34,791 nucleotides of DNA from Nitrosospira sp. 56-18. Its GTDB lineage: Bacteria > Pseudomonadota > Gammaproteobacteria > Burkholderiales > Nitrosomonadaceae. Positions 27,994 to 34,791 of the stretch are shown piece by piece; positions within the stretch are counted from its first letter, which is position 1; every line of letters starts with the position of its first letter. A program made the position numbers and the translations under genes. The stretch covers positions 1 to 34,791 of the forward strand of contig MKVR01000024.1 of the NCBI GenBank assembly GCA_001899235.1. Reading direction: 5' to 3'. The notes beneath the pieces are model-generated. The model was given only the letters and a program-made list of their open reading frames with translations. It searched no databases and was not told the origin of the DNA.

Positions 27994-28361
27994 GTCGTTG
28001 TCTATCCGTCCGTAACATCGCCATAAAAAGCGGCGCACGACGGTAGTAGATCATTTTCGCTGCCGCGCTGATAGCTGTATAAAATTACAGGAACCCCTTC
28101 GGGGCGGCCCCGCCCAGGAAAAAAGCGGGTGAACCGGAGGCGGAGTCCAGGCACGGCCGTGCTAATCAGGTGGATAAACCAGAACAACGAATACGTCAGG
28201 TTGAATCGAGAAAGGAATGCCTCGAAGATGTGCTGGGACGATATGAAGCAAAAGGCCACCATGAAGGCTGGCCCCGGGCCACCAGGGGTATCAAGGGGGA
28301 ATATCCATAACGTCAGGGGTTCTGCCCACCTGCCTATAGTCGGGGCGGAGTGTCGGGATTA
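27994..28361. other. upstream region of the ATP-grasp gene
   Basis: It contains one minus-strand open frame of 86 codons (28002-28262) whose stop lies eight bases before the ATP-grasp start. It is hydrophobic in its first half and basic in its second, has no convincing ribosome site and matches nothing I recognise. It could be a small upstream gene or a decayed fragment. No clear promoter is seen. Confidence 0.3.
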
Positions 28362-28541
28362 TCAGAACTTGATGTCGTCCGGAATACTGATACGGCTCCC
28401 GCGAAAATACCGATCCTCCTCGCGTTCCGCATCATCGACCCTGATCGATGCCTGCATTTTCCACTGAATCAGCGCGTACTCCTCGGTCTCATTCTCCGGC
28501 ACAACGTTCAATACACCGCCTGTCGTTATGAATGCCTTCAT
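28362..28541 (-). CDS. small hypothetical protein
   Basis: A 59-residue acidic protein beginning MKAFITTGGVLNVVPENETE and ending in SRISIPDDIKF. The start at 28541 is chosen over the upstream ATG at 28577 because an AGGGGGAA ribosome site lies six bases before it. I do not recognise the family. Composition is consistent with a small globular protein of mixed strands and helix, and the good ribosome site supports translation. It is isolated, 368 bases from the ATP-grasp gene on the same strand. Confidence 0.6.
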   Translation of the reverse strand: MKAFITTGGVLNVVPENETEEYALIQWKMQASIRVDDAEREEDRYFRGSRISIPDDIKF

Positions 28542-28648
28542 TTTATTTCCCCCTATCCCGGTTTCAGAGTTTATCATTCATATTCCGCATGAGCTATCTC
28601 ATGCGTATAGCCAACATAGACCATATGTATACAGCTCATGTGAGACAA

Positions 28649-28749
28649 GGCTGGGCAATTTCCGTAAAGCACGGCATATGCCAGAATATGTCATTCGCCT
28701 AATCAGCCTACTGGAATTCGCTGCGGACTTGCCGGGATATTGCCCAGCC
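28649..28749. repeat. 11-bp inverted repeat, 79 bp apart
   Basis: GGCTGGGCAAT at 28649-28659 is mirrored by ATTGCCCAGCC at 28739-28749. The repeat lies in the gap between two small hypothetical genes. The intervening 79 bases hold no recognisable gene. It may be the ends of a tiny decayed element or a long-range hairpin; nothing decides between these. Confidence 0.4.
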
Positions 28750-28854
28750 TGGGATCAAGGAAGCCATTTACTTCTCTTTATACGGCGGTATAGTTGCACG
28801 TTACACCATTGTTAGTGGGAAGAACACACCTGCAAATAATCAATATCTGATGAA

Positions 28855-29136
28855 ATGAAAACTCCCTTTCCTGAAGACCACCATTTCTCCTTGCTGGAAT
28901 GGGTGCAGAATTCCTCGACAGACGGGAATATGGAATTCGACTGGTCGCTTATCGAAGATGTCTGTGCCGCCAGCGGGATGGACATGGAGGAATTTCTGGA
29001 TACCCGCGAGCACGATGCCGCAGCGCTCATACATGAGTGGTACGCCGAACATCGGGGACGAGGTGGCGATCCCGATCCTATCATGGAAGATATTCTTACC
29101 GCAGCGAAGATCGAAGAAGCGTTAGGGAAGCGCTGA
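28855..29136 (+). CDS. small acidic hypothetical protein, truncated by MITE-like repeat
   Basis: A 93-residue acidic protein (MKTPFPEDHHFSLLEW..., with several Asp/Glu-rich helices) of unknown family. The genomic coding part ends at about codon 89 (IEEAL). The last residues, GKR, and the stop TGA are read from the terminal repeat of MITE-like copy 3 (GGGAAGCGCTGA from 29125). The natural C-terminus is therefore probably lost, or the insertion landed at the very end of the gene. There is no strong ribosome site before the ATG. Whether it is still functional cannot be told. Confidence 0.55.
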   Translation: MKTPFPEDHHFSLLEWVQNSSTDGNMEFDWSLIEDVCAASGMDMEEFLDTREHDAAALIHEWYAEHRGRGGDPDPIMEDILTAAKIEEALGKR

Positions 29137-29545
29137 ATAAATCGCCGCTGGCGCGACGGCGGCTTTGCAGGATGGGATGCGCGAAAGGCGACGACGCGAA
29201 TGGTTAATCCCCTTCGCCAGGAACCTGACAAGGCAGACCACCCGCAAATCCCCGTCCCATAAGGGTTGCGGTAAAATCGGGCGAGACCGCGCAGGGCGGA
29301 GCAGTTTCTTCCAGAGGAAGATGCGACCCCAGCGGGCTGCTGGCGCCCCATGTATACTTTGGCGCGCTCCGGCATCCCCGACGCTGCCCGATCCCCGCTT
29401 CGCGGGACCCCTCGGGCCACGCTCTGGGGAGCCATGGCGTTGCGCTCCTTGGCATCGTAGTCCAGCTACGACCTGCGTCGCGCGCCTTATGATCATCCCG
29501 ATTTTACCAGCAACGCGCTCAGCGAGGATTTGTTCAGCGCTTCCC
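29125..29545 (-). mobile_element. MITE-like repeat, copy 3 (complete, longest)
   Basis: A 421-bp element with terminal inverted repeats GGGAAGCGCTGAATAAATC (29125-29143) and its complement with one mismatch (29527-29545), flanked by TA on both sides (TTA on the left, TAA on the right). The right half equals copy 1; read in reverse, it aligns with copy 2 except for about 70 extra bases near 29210-29290. It encodes no transposase. The flanks fit a TA target duplication as in the IS630/Tc1-mariner group, although TIRs of this spelling also recall IS5/IS1182-type ends; the mobilising transposase is not in the window. Its left end supplies a stop codon to the upstream gene. Confidence 0.85.
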
Positions 29546-29675
29546 TAAGTAATTCAAACAAGGACAATGAGGATAAAAAAGATTGAATAGCAAGCCCTGG
29601 CAATTAGAAAGAAGATGCCATGAATAAAACTGGCGGGAATAAATATTCCCCTTGGTCGTCAATAAAGGAGATGCA

Positions 29676-30239
29676 GTGAGCGAGCCCGTACTTCCACAGG
29701 GGCAAACTGATGAAGGCACGGAAGCATTTTTTGGCGCCGACACCATAGCGTCTGGCGTGATCGCCGCACTGATAAAACAGTATGGGCCAAAGTCAGCTGA
29801 AGCAGTATATAAGGCGATAAAGGGCGATGATGTCGTTTTTTTCAGGATATTTGCAAGCTGGCAGGATAGCGAAGGCTATTGCATCCGGCTGGGACTGGAG
29901 AATTTGCTCCCCCACGGGGTTTATATCGAAAACATCAGGACAGTAACTCCAGATGATCTTCCGATGAAAGTATTAAAAGATAGCATAAGCTTTGGAGAGG
30001 GCAGCGGGGAACAAGGCCGATCGTTTGAGCCGATTTTGCTGCCTCCATACGGACCGGCCGGTGCATCCAAGACAGTATGGTTGCGAATTCAAGACCACGC
30101 GTTGAAGCTTCAGAACAAATCCCATGTCAAACTGCAATTCAAGTTGGTTAGACTGGATGAGGTAATTGATGTAGACAGGGAAATCAGATCCTTGACGGTA
30201 AGAATTCGGCATCTCGATAATTCCGCCGGCAGCTATTGA
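29676..30239 (+). CDS. hypothetical protein
   Basis: A 187-residue soluble protein of unknown family. The start is the GTG at 29676, with AAAGGAG five bases before it; an upstream in-frame ATG at 29652 has no ribosome site. After an acidic N-terminus comes GADTIASGVIAALIKQYGPKSAEAVYKAI, probably helical, and then a beta-rich part (VVFFRIFASWQDSEGYCIRLGLENLL and onward). No signal peptide is evident. It begins 131 bases after the MITE-like element and stands alone. No function is proposed. Confidence 0.65.
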   Translation: MSEPVLPQGQTDEGTEAFFGADTIASGVIAALIKQYGPKSAEAVYKAIKGDDVVFFRIFASWQDSEGYCIRLGLENLLPHGVYIENIRTVTPDDLPMKVLKDSISFGEGSGEQGRSFEPILLPPYGPAGASKTVWLRIQDHALKLQNKSHVKLQFKLVRLDEVIDVDREIRSLTVRIRHLDNSAGSY

Positions 30240-30366
30240 TACCCTCTCATTCTCAACTCATGGGAATGGATGAACCTATCTTCAGTCCCGGATGCTCGCC
30301 TGCGGCGGATAACATCATCACCAGGATAGAGCTCTGCCCAGGATGGGTTTGTAGTTGGTTATTTCG

Positions 30367-30627
30367 TCACGCAACTTTCTTGTCGGGGCTCTTGACCTGT
30401 TTTACTTTTGTTTCGACAGCAGACGACGTTCGCCCAAGAATTTGAGCAAGCCGCCTGAGAGGGATTTCCTGGCTGATCAGGTTTTTCAATAATTGGATCT
30501 GCTCCGCCGTCCAGGGAGTGCCGTAGTTGCGGTATTCCTTCCTCCTGTCGGATAGTCTTCGCCTGTCCTCGATTCGCCGTTCTGGCTCATGATGCGTGGC
30601 ATCGTTCTTACGTCTATCGTGAGGCAT
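30367..30627 (-). CDS. small SANT/Myb-like DNA-binding protein
   Basis: An 86-residue basic protein. The first 35 residues are dominated by Arg, Asp and Glu (DRRKNDATHHEPERRIEDRR). The second half, WTAEQIQLLKNLISQEIPL followed by RRLAQILGRTSSAVETKV, has the spacing of a SANT/Myb or GcrA-like helix-turn-helix, with the tryptophan at the start of helix 1 and the RT..AV recognition region. It ends in a lysine-rich tail. The GGAG ribosome site seven bases before the ATG is good. It is probably a DNA-binding regulator; the target is unknown. Confidence 0.7.
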   Translation of the reverse strand: MPHDRRKNDATHHEPERRIEDRRRLSDRRKEYRNYGTPWTAEQIQLLKNLISQEIPLRRLAQILGRTSSAVETKVKQVKSPDKKVA

Positions 30628-30692
30628 AACTTGTCTCCTTATCCGTTAACGCCCAACCCTTTCCATTGGTGGATTCATTGTATAAAAATTAA

Positions 30693-30813
30693 GAAGCGCT
30701 GAAAACAAAAACCGCTTGGTGTTGTAAGAACATAAGCATCTGAATCTACTAATGAATTATCACACACCTCGTGGAATTCGAACCTATGGCTCCTTGGTCC
30801 GCTGCTACGGGTT
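30693..30813 (-). pseudogene. decayed partial copy of the tRNA-Arg locus
   Basis: On the plus strand this stretch aligns with the tRNA-Arg 3' region and its terminator at 31285-31421. Shared blocks in order are ACCGCTT.GTG, ACATAAGC, CTGAATCTACTAA.GAATTAT, GAATTCGAACC against GGATTCGAACC, CCTTGGT.CG and GCTACGGG. The anticodon and D-stem part is deleted and the acceptor stem is disrupted, so no tRNA can form. The copies are about 590 bases apart in the same orientation. Confidence 0.75.
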
Positions 30814-31060
30814 CCAAAAAATATATTAAATTTTCCAACTAGAAACATCTACTCTGCCCTGTTCCCTTATCACCGCGGAATGGAGCAAATCTTTTTAGTC
30901 AGGCGAAACTCACGCACGTTCTATAAGAACAGCTGAGTTAGCGAGCGAGCCAAAACTTCCGGCCTGGAGACATCAAAAATGTCATAAACCCGGGATAAAA
31001 TTTGCGCGCCACTGAACAATCGATCCATGTTGTGACGCGTCCGTATAACAAGTATTTTAA
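30814..31060. other. stretch between tRNA remnant and small ORF
   Basis: This AT-richer spacer contains no gene I can support. Short open frames are present on both strands without ribosome sites. It lies inside the segment bounded by the decayed and intact tRNA-Arg copies. Confidence 0.4.
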
Positions 31061-31204
31061 ATGGTCTTCGCCCTCGCCTTCCTATTCTTCCTCGCCTTCC
31101 TGGCATTTGTCGCCTTCGCCCCGCAGGAGGCAATCCAGACATTCCTTACTCTCGCCTGGGGAGGCATGCTGCTTTCTGTTATTTGGACATTAGTGGGAGG
31201 ATAA
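31061..31204 (+). CDS. possible 47-residue membrane protein
   Basis: The frame opens MVFALAFLFFLAFLAFVAFA, continues through a short polar turn (PQEAIQTF) and ends in a second hydrophobic segment (LLSVIWTLVGG). This two-helix hairpin is typical of tiny inner-membrane proteins, and the composition is hard to explain by chance. Against it, no ribosome site precedes the ATG. It lies between the decayed and intact tRNA-Arg copies. I know no named family for it. Confidence 0.4.
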   Translation: MVFALAFLFFLAFLAFVAFAPQEAIQTFLTLAWGGMLLSVIWTLVGG

Positions 31205-31289
31205 CTACTTGAGCTCATGGGCTTTGAGGAAAGTCCAGTCCTGCTGCTCGGATAAATAATCGGCTTTACATCCCAACTCGGCGCAAGCA

Positions 31290-31325
31290 AAGAAAAACCG
31301 CTTAGTGTGTTAGCACATAAGCGGC
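31290..31325 (-). terminator. intrinsic terminator of tRNA-Arg
   Basis: On the minus strand CCGCTTATGTG, loop CTAA, then CACACTAAGCGG form a stem with a small bulge, followed by TTTTTCTTT. It starts about 20 bases after the tRNA 3' end and would end the tRNA transcript. Confidence 0.8.
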
Positions 31326-31344
31326 TGAATCTACTAAGGAATTA

Positions 31345-31421
31345 TGGCGCGCCCGGCAGGATTCGAACCCACGACCCCTTGGTTCGTAGCCAAGTACTCT
31401 ATCCAACTGAGCTACGGGCGC
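31345..31421 (-). tRNA. tRNA-Arg (anticodon ACG)
   Basis: The 77-nt cloverleaf is complete. The acceptor stem GCGCCCG pairs with CGGGCGC, followed by discriminator G and an encoded CCA. The D-arm region is AGCTCAGTTGGATAGAGT. The anticodon stem CTTGG/CCAAG encloses CTACGAA, giving anticodon ACG (read as ICG after deamination). The T arm is GTGGGTTCGAATCCTGC. It reads arginine CGU, CGC and CGA codons. A decayed second copy lies about 590 bases downstream. Confidence 0.97.
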
Positions 31422-31532
31422 TGAAGATCGATTAAAAGCTGTTCCAGACAGCCGGCCAATTATAACAGACTGGGGCATATTCCACGCAAGGCGCACCCGG
31501 CAACGAGGATATTTTTAGAATTCCCATGTTTT

Positions 31533-32543
31533 TTATTTCCCGGGAATAAGTACTGCCGCGCCCGTCAGCTTTCCTTCGCGCAGCCTTGTCAAGGCCACGT
31601 TCGCTTGAGACAGAGAGAAAGATTCGGTGATTACCTTGACGGGGATTTGCGGCGCCAGCGCGAGAAACTCTTCCGCATCGCGCCGCGTCAGATTGGCGAC
31701 CGAGACCAGCCGTTTTTCCCGCCAGAGAATGTCGTAGGGAAAGGCCGGGATATCGCTCATGTGAATGCCTCCGCATACCACGGTCCCGCCGGGCCGGATC
31801 GCACGCAGTGCCGCCGGCACCAGCGCGCCCACCGGCGCAAAAATGATCGCGGCATCGAGCTCTTCCGGCGGCATGGTATTCGATCCGCCCACCCACGCCG
31901 CCCTCATCCTGTCGGCAAAATTCTGCGCCGCCACATCGCCGGCGCGGGTGAAGGCAAATAATTCGCGGCCTTGATAAGCCAGTATTTGCGCCACGATATG
32001 CGCGGCCGCGCCAAAGCCGTAAATTCCCACCCGCTCGGCTTCTCCGGTCATTTTCAACGCGCGATACCCGATGAGGCCCGCGCATAGCAGAGGGGCTGCT
32101 TCGACATCGCTATAGATGCCCGGAATGCGAAAACAATAGCGTGCATCCGCGACGGTATAACCAGCATAACCACCATTGATCTGATAGCCGGTGAATCTGG
32201 CCTTCAGGCACAGGTTCTCCATGCCATTGCGGCAATACCGGCATTCGCCGCACGTCCAGCCCAGCCAGGGAATGCCGATACGCTGCCCGATGGAAAAACC
32301 ATCCACATCGGCACCGCACGCCTCCACCCTGCCCACGATTTCGTGCCCGGGAATAATGGGCAAATCCGGATTGGGCAGCTCTCCATCGATCACATGCAGA
32401 TCCGTGCGGCACACCGCGCAGGCCGCTATCTTCACCAGCAATTGGCGCGGACCCGGCTGGGGCCGGGGGATGGTACGCAGCTCCACGGGCTGCCCGGGCT
32501 CATCCAGCACCATTGCCTGCATGGATGTCGTTTGTTCAATCAC
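31533..32543 (-). CDS. zinc-dependent alcohol dehydrogenase family protein
   Basis: A 336-residue medium-chain dehydrogenase. The catalytic-zinc ligands are in CAVCRTDLHV and PGHEIVG; the structural zinc site is the four-cysteine lobe CGECRYCRNGMENLC. The nucleotide-binding strand GIYGFGAAAHIVAQ shows a G-F-G-A-A-A variant of the usual GxGxxG. The layout matches the AdhP-like or 'zinc-binding alcohol dehydrogenase family' proteins; substrate and NAD/NADP preference are uncertain. The start is the GTG at 32543; an ATG seven codons later (MQAMVLDEPG) is an alternative. It diverges from the DUF4336 remnant. Confidence 0.9.
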   Translation of the reverse strand: MIEQTTSMQAMVLDEPGQPVELRTIPRPQPGPRQLLVKIAACAVCRTDLHVIDGELPNPDLPIIPGHEIVGRVEACGADVDGFSIGQRIGIPWLGWTCGECRYCRNGMENLCLKARFTGYQINGGYAGYTVADARYCFRIPGIYSDVEAAPLLCAGLIGYRALKMTGEAERVGIYGFGAAAHIVAQILAYQGRELFAFTRAGDVAAQNFADRMRAAWVGGSNTMPPEELDAAIIFAPVGALVPAALRAIRPGGTVVCGGIHMSDIPAFPYDILWREKRLVSVANLTRRDAEEFLALAPQIPVKVITESFSLSQANVALTRLREGKLTGAAVLIPGK

Positions 32544-32587
32544 GATGGCAGCGTCAGCGGCGACAAAACTTATTGGAGATTAATTCG

Positions 32588-33164
32588 TCCATATCAATAC
32601 CTGGCAGCGTTGACCCGGCAGTGGAAAAGCTGGGAGCTCCCCGCTGGATTGTCGGCCCGAACCGTATCCATTATTGGTGGATTCCCGACTGGAAAAACGC
32701 TTATCCGACGGCGACAGTTTACCTCGCTCCACGCATAAAAGAACAGGCACGAAATCGTATCGATTTTGATTTTACCGGGCTGGATGATGATCGTGGCTAT
32801 CTCTGGGATAGGGAAATCGCCACGCTCCCTGTCAGAGGAAAATTCATGACGGAGATCGAGTTCTTTCACTATCCAAGCCGGAGCTGCTCCTGACAGACTC
32901 ATCGAGAACTTCGAACCGGAAAAACTCGACTCTTTCCTTCTGCGCTGGTTGACACGCCTGGGCGGCGTGCAGGATCCGGACGGCAAAACGCCGCGCGATA
33001 TGCGCCTGACTTTTTCCGGCAAGGAATTAAGGAAAGCCGTTCAAAAAATGATTCAATGGGATCCGGCATGAATCATTCTTGCCCATGGCAGGTGGTATGA
33101 AGAGAACGGGACACTTGAATTGCGCCGCGCGTTTCGATGGTTGCTTGATAAATCCGGTGTTTAG
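32588..33164 (+). pseudogene. DUF4336 family gene remnant
   Basis: Reading across frames gives most of a DUF4336 (metallo-hydrolase-like) protein: DPAVEKLGAPRWIVGPNRIH, WWIPDWKNAYPTATVYLAPR, MTEIEFFHYPSR, then after one lost base ELLLTD, after another LIENFEPEKLDSFLLRWLTR and onward to MIQWDPA, a TGA, and then IILAHGRWYEENGTLELRRA to a final TAG at 33162. The lesions are a missing N-terminus (roughly the first 50 codons), two single-base deletions near 32882 and 32898, and a nonsense codon at 33070 that a C-to-T change of CGA would explain. No function is expected. Confidence 0.85.
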
Positions 33165-33274
33165 AGTAAATTCCTTTTTCGGGTCTTTCCTGATGGGTTT
33201 CCGTACATGTCAAACTTCCGCTGCCTCCCCGACAGAGTCGGAGAAACGCTCACGCATGTTCAGGATGACTGCAA

Positions 33275-34009
33275 TCACTGCTTTCTTCTTCGCTCCTGCT
33301 CCAGCTTGTTCACGTAGCGCTGAATAAGGGACAATGTGGTTTCCGGAATATCCACATACGCGCATCGCGCGCGCTGGCCGTTTCCTTCGGCGATTTCCGA
33401 AACATGCTGTACCTGCAGGTTGACCTTCGCAGTGCCCAGTTCCGGTAACGTCACCAGGCAATCGCGGTAGAGGGCGCCTGCCTGGAAACCCACCTTTGAC
33501 CGGGAATCGATCATCGCCATGCCGCCACCGCCGATATCGGATACGATGACTTCCACCCTGACGAATTGGTTCGCTACCCGTTCGGACCCGGCTAGCAAAA
33601 TCGTGCATTTCACCGGGGGAACGACCGGAACAGGGATGCGGTAATACTCTCTCCTCTGGAAACGCAATAGTATCCGGGGAACAAGAGCAAGAAAAGCGTC
33701 GCGCCCTTCGTATTCGATTTTTTCGAACCCCTCACAGGTAAACTCGATTTTTACCTTTTCCAGATAGGCCACCATATCAATCGCATCGGCTTCGAGCGCC
33801 CGCTTGTTGATCGTCTCATCCGGACCATAATCCAGCACCATATCGCCATTTCCTCCATCGATGTCGATAATAGCGGTAGGAATCTGATGTCCGCCAGGAC
33901 CAAAATGGCAGGTTACCAGGCAATTGCTCTGCATCATGGCTCGAAGTATGGAAAGTATTCCAGTCCGTGAATGAATGCCATATTTTTCGTCGTCTTCTTC
34001 TTTCAACAT
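33275..34009 (-). CDS. YcgR-like PilZ-domain protein (flagellar brake type)
   Basis: A c-di-GMP effector with an N-terminal YcgR domain and a C-terminal PilZ domain; YcgR slows the flagellar motor when c-di-GMP is high. The arginine motif RREYYR begins the PilZ domain. The second PilZ motif, usually (D/N)xSxxG, reads DIGGGG here (in VSDIGGGGMAM), so the serine is a glycine. The start is taken at 34009 (MLKEEDDEKYG, 244 residues) because the 33 upstream codons of the open frame do not resemble the family, although the ribosome site is weak. No flagellar genes are in the window. It diverges from the GAF-repeat gene. Confidence 0.8.
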   Translation of the reverse strand: MLKEEDDEKYGIHSRTGILSILRAMMQSNCLVTCHFGPGGHQIPTAIIDIDGGNGDMVLDYGPDETINKRALEADAIDMVAYLEKVKIEFTCEGFEKIEYEGRDAFLALVPRILLRFQRREYYRIPVPVVPPVKCTILLAGSERVANQFVRVEVIVSDIGGGGMAMIDSRSKVGFQAGALYRDCLVTLPELGTAKVNLQVQHVSEIAEGNGQRARCAYVDIPETTLSLIQRYVNKLEQERRRKQ

Positions 34010-34181
34010 CGGTTCGCCGGTATGTTTATAAGAATTTGTATGTACACCATTTTCAGCCAGATGACAATCACCGGGAATATAATAGATTTGCCGATCTCGT
34101 CCCGGCAACCCTGTTGCCCGTGACCGGGCCGAAGTCGGGTTGAATCACAGATCGACGAGATGGACAAAACCAGGAGTCTCC

Positions 34182-34791
34182 ATGCCCATAGAAATGAACC
34201 AGCCCGAGGATGTCTGCCGGCGCCCGGCCGAGGAACCCGCAAACTCCGGAGGCAGGCTGCACGAACGCTTGAAAGAAATAACCTGCCTGTACGAGATTCG
34301 CCGCGGCATGGGACAGGAACTCTCCCTGGAAGAAGCCAGCCGCCATGTCTTCGCCCACCTGATCCCGGCAATGCAATTCGCCGCGATTGCAACAGCGATG
34401 ATAGAACTCGAAGGCGAGCGCTTCACTTTCGGAAACCACGGGCAGGGGCTCACGCACGAACTGCGATCGAAGATCAGCGCCAATGGCAGGATCTGCGGCC
34501 AACTCCGCGTATTCTATCCCGAAGACAAGCCGTTCCTGCTACCGGAAGAACAGCGGCTCATCGACGCCATAGCGAGCGACCTGGAGATATGGCTCGAGCG
34601 CAAGCAGATCGACGAGGCGCTGCGCGAGCGCCTGAAAGAGATTACGTGTCTCTATGAAATCCGCCGGGGAATGGGACTGGAATTATCCGTCGACAGCGCC
34701 TGCCAGCATATTTTCGAATACCTGATACCGGCCATGCAGTTTCCGGAAATCGCCACCGCCGTGATCGAGCTCGATGGCAGGCGCTTCAACT
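34182..34791 (+). CDS. sensor protein with tandem GAF-like modules (5' part)
   Basis: This gene starts at an ATG with AGGAG five bases upstream and runs off the right edge after 203 codons. After a short polar leader, a module opens with RLKEITCLYEIRRGMG, continues LIPAMQF and IATAMIELEGERF, and ends LLPEEQRLIDAIASDLEIWLERKQ. A second copy begins 121 codons later with the same RLKEITCLYEIRRGMG, again with LIPAMQFPEIATAVIELDG. Modules of this spelling occur as GAF-like sensory domains in proteobacterial histidine kinases and diguanylate cyclases. The output domain lies outside the window. Confidence 0.75.
   Translation, partial: MPIEMNQPEDVCRRPAEEPANSGGRLHERLKEITCLYEIRRGMGQELSLEEASRHVFAHLIPAMQFAAIATAMIELEGERFTFGNHGQGLTHELRSKISANGRICGQLRVFYPEDKPFLLPEEQRLIDAIASDLEIWLERKQIDEALRERLKEITCLYEIRRGMGLELSVDSACQHIFEYLIPAMQFPEIATAVIELDGRRFN
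34263..34791 (+). repeat. 363-bp tandem coding repeat
   Basis: The segment starting GAACGCTTGAAAGAAATAAC at 34263 recurs from 34626 as GAGCGCCTGAAAGAGATTAC, a period of 363 bp or 121 codons. Protein identity between the copies is much higher than the DNA identity at third positions, so the duplication is not very recent but the module is under selection. The second copy is cut by the window edge. Confidence 0.85.

Noticed and set aside
30691-30710. AGAAGCGCTGAAAACAAA as another MITE-like end
   Set aside because: The stretch aligns better with the sequence downstream of the tRNA-Arg terminator (GCGCAAGCAAAGAAAAACCGC), so it belongs to the tRNA-locus remnant.
33310-33330. AGCGCTGAATAAG resembles the MITE-like terminal repeat
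   Set aside because: It encodes LIQRY near the C-terminus of the YcgR-like protein, with no matching flank or second end.

Overview
The window looks like a betaproteobacterial chromosome, most probably an ammonia oxidiser of the Nitrosospira type (Nitrosomonadaceae). This is an inference from gene order and from how the proteins read; no search could be run. The left half (about 1.2-19.1 kb) is a long minus-strand run of amino-acid and nucleotide biosynthesis genes in a typical betaproteobacterial order: MFS transporter, leuC, an entericidin-like lipoprotein, leuD, leuB, asd, fimV, truA, trpF, trpB, trpA, accD, folC, a SPOR protein (dedD), cvpA, purF and metZ. Spacing is tight and several starts overlap the preceding stop. 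metZ has its own promoter, a leader that fits a SAM-II riboswitch, and competing terminator/antiterminator hairpins. A plus-strand M48 lipoprotein protease lies at the far left.

The right half (19.1-34.8 kb) is a mosaic. Intact genes are egtD (histidine methyltransferase), a GT2 glycosyltransferase, a class I methyltransferase, a TerC membrane protein, mnmC, an ATP-grasp enzyme, a tRNA-Arg(ACG), a zinc alcohol dehydrogenase, a YcgR-like PilZ protein, and the start of a protein with a tandemly repeated GAF-like module that runs off the right edge. Between them are small unrecognised genes and clear gene remains: a DEAD2/Rad3-type helicase reduced to its two ends, the last 40 or so codons of egtB just before egtD, a DUF4336 gene with two frameshifts and a nonsense codon, and a decayed partial copy of the tRNA-Arg locus. 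In the left cluster fimV is also reduced, with its N-terminal domain joined to the last few codons of its C-terminal domain.

Three copies of a non-autonomous, MITE-like repeat occur (1-212, cut by the window edge; 21232-21580; 29125-29545). They share 19-bp terminal inverted repeats (GGGAAGCGCTGAATAAATC) and mostly TA flanks, and have no transposase. One copy supplies the stop codon of the gene it interrupts.

I found no CRISPR array, prophage, toxin-antitoxin pair or defence island, and no convincing new multi-gene system. The most informative signals are the SAM-II attenuator of metZ, the MITE-like family, and the set of gene remains recognisable only by reading across frames.
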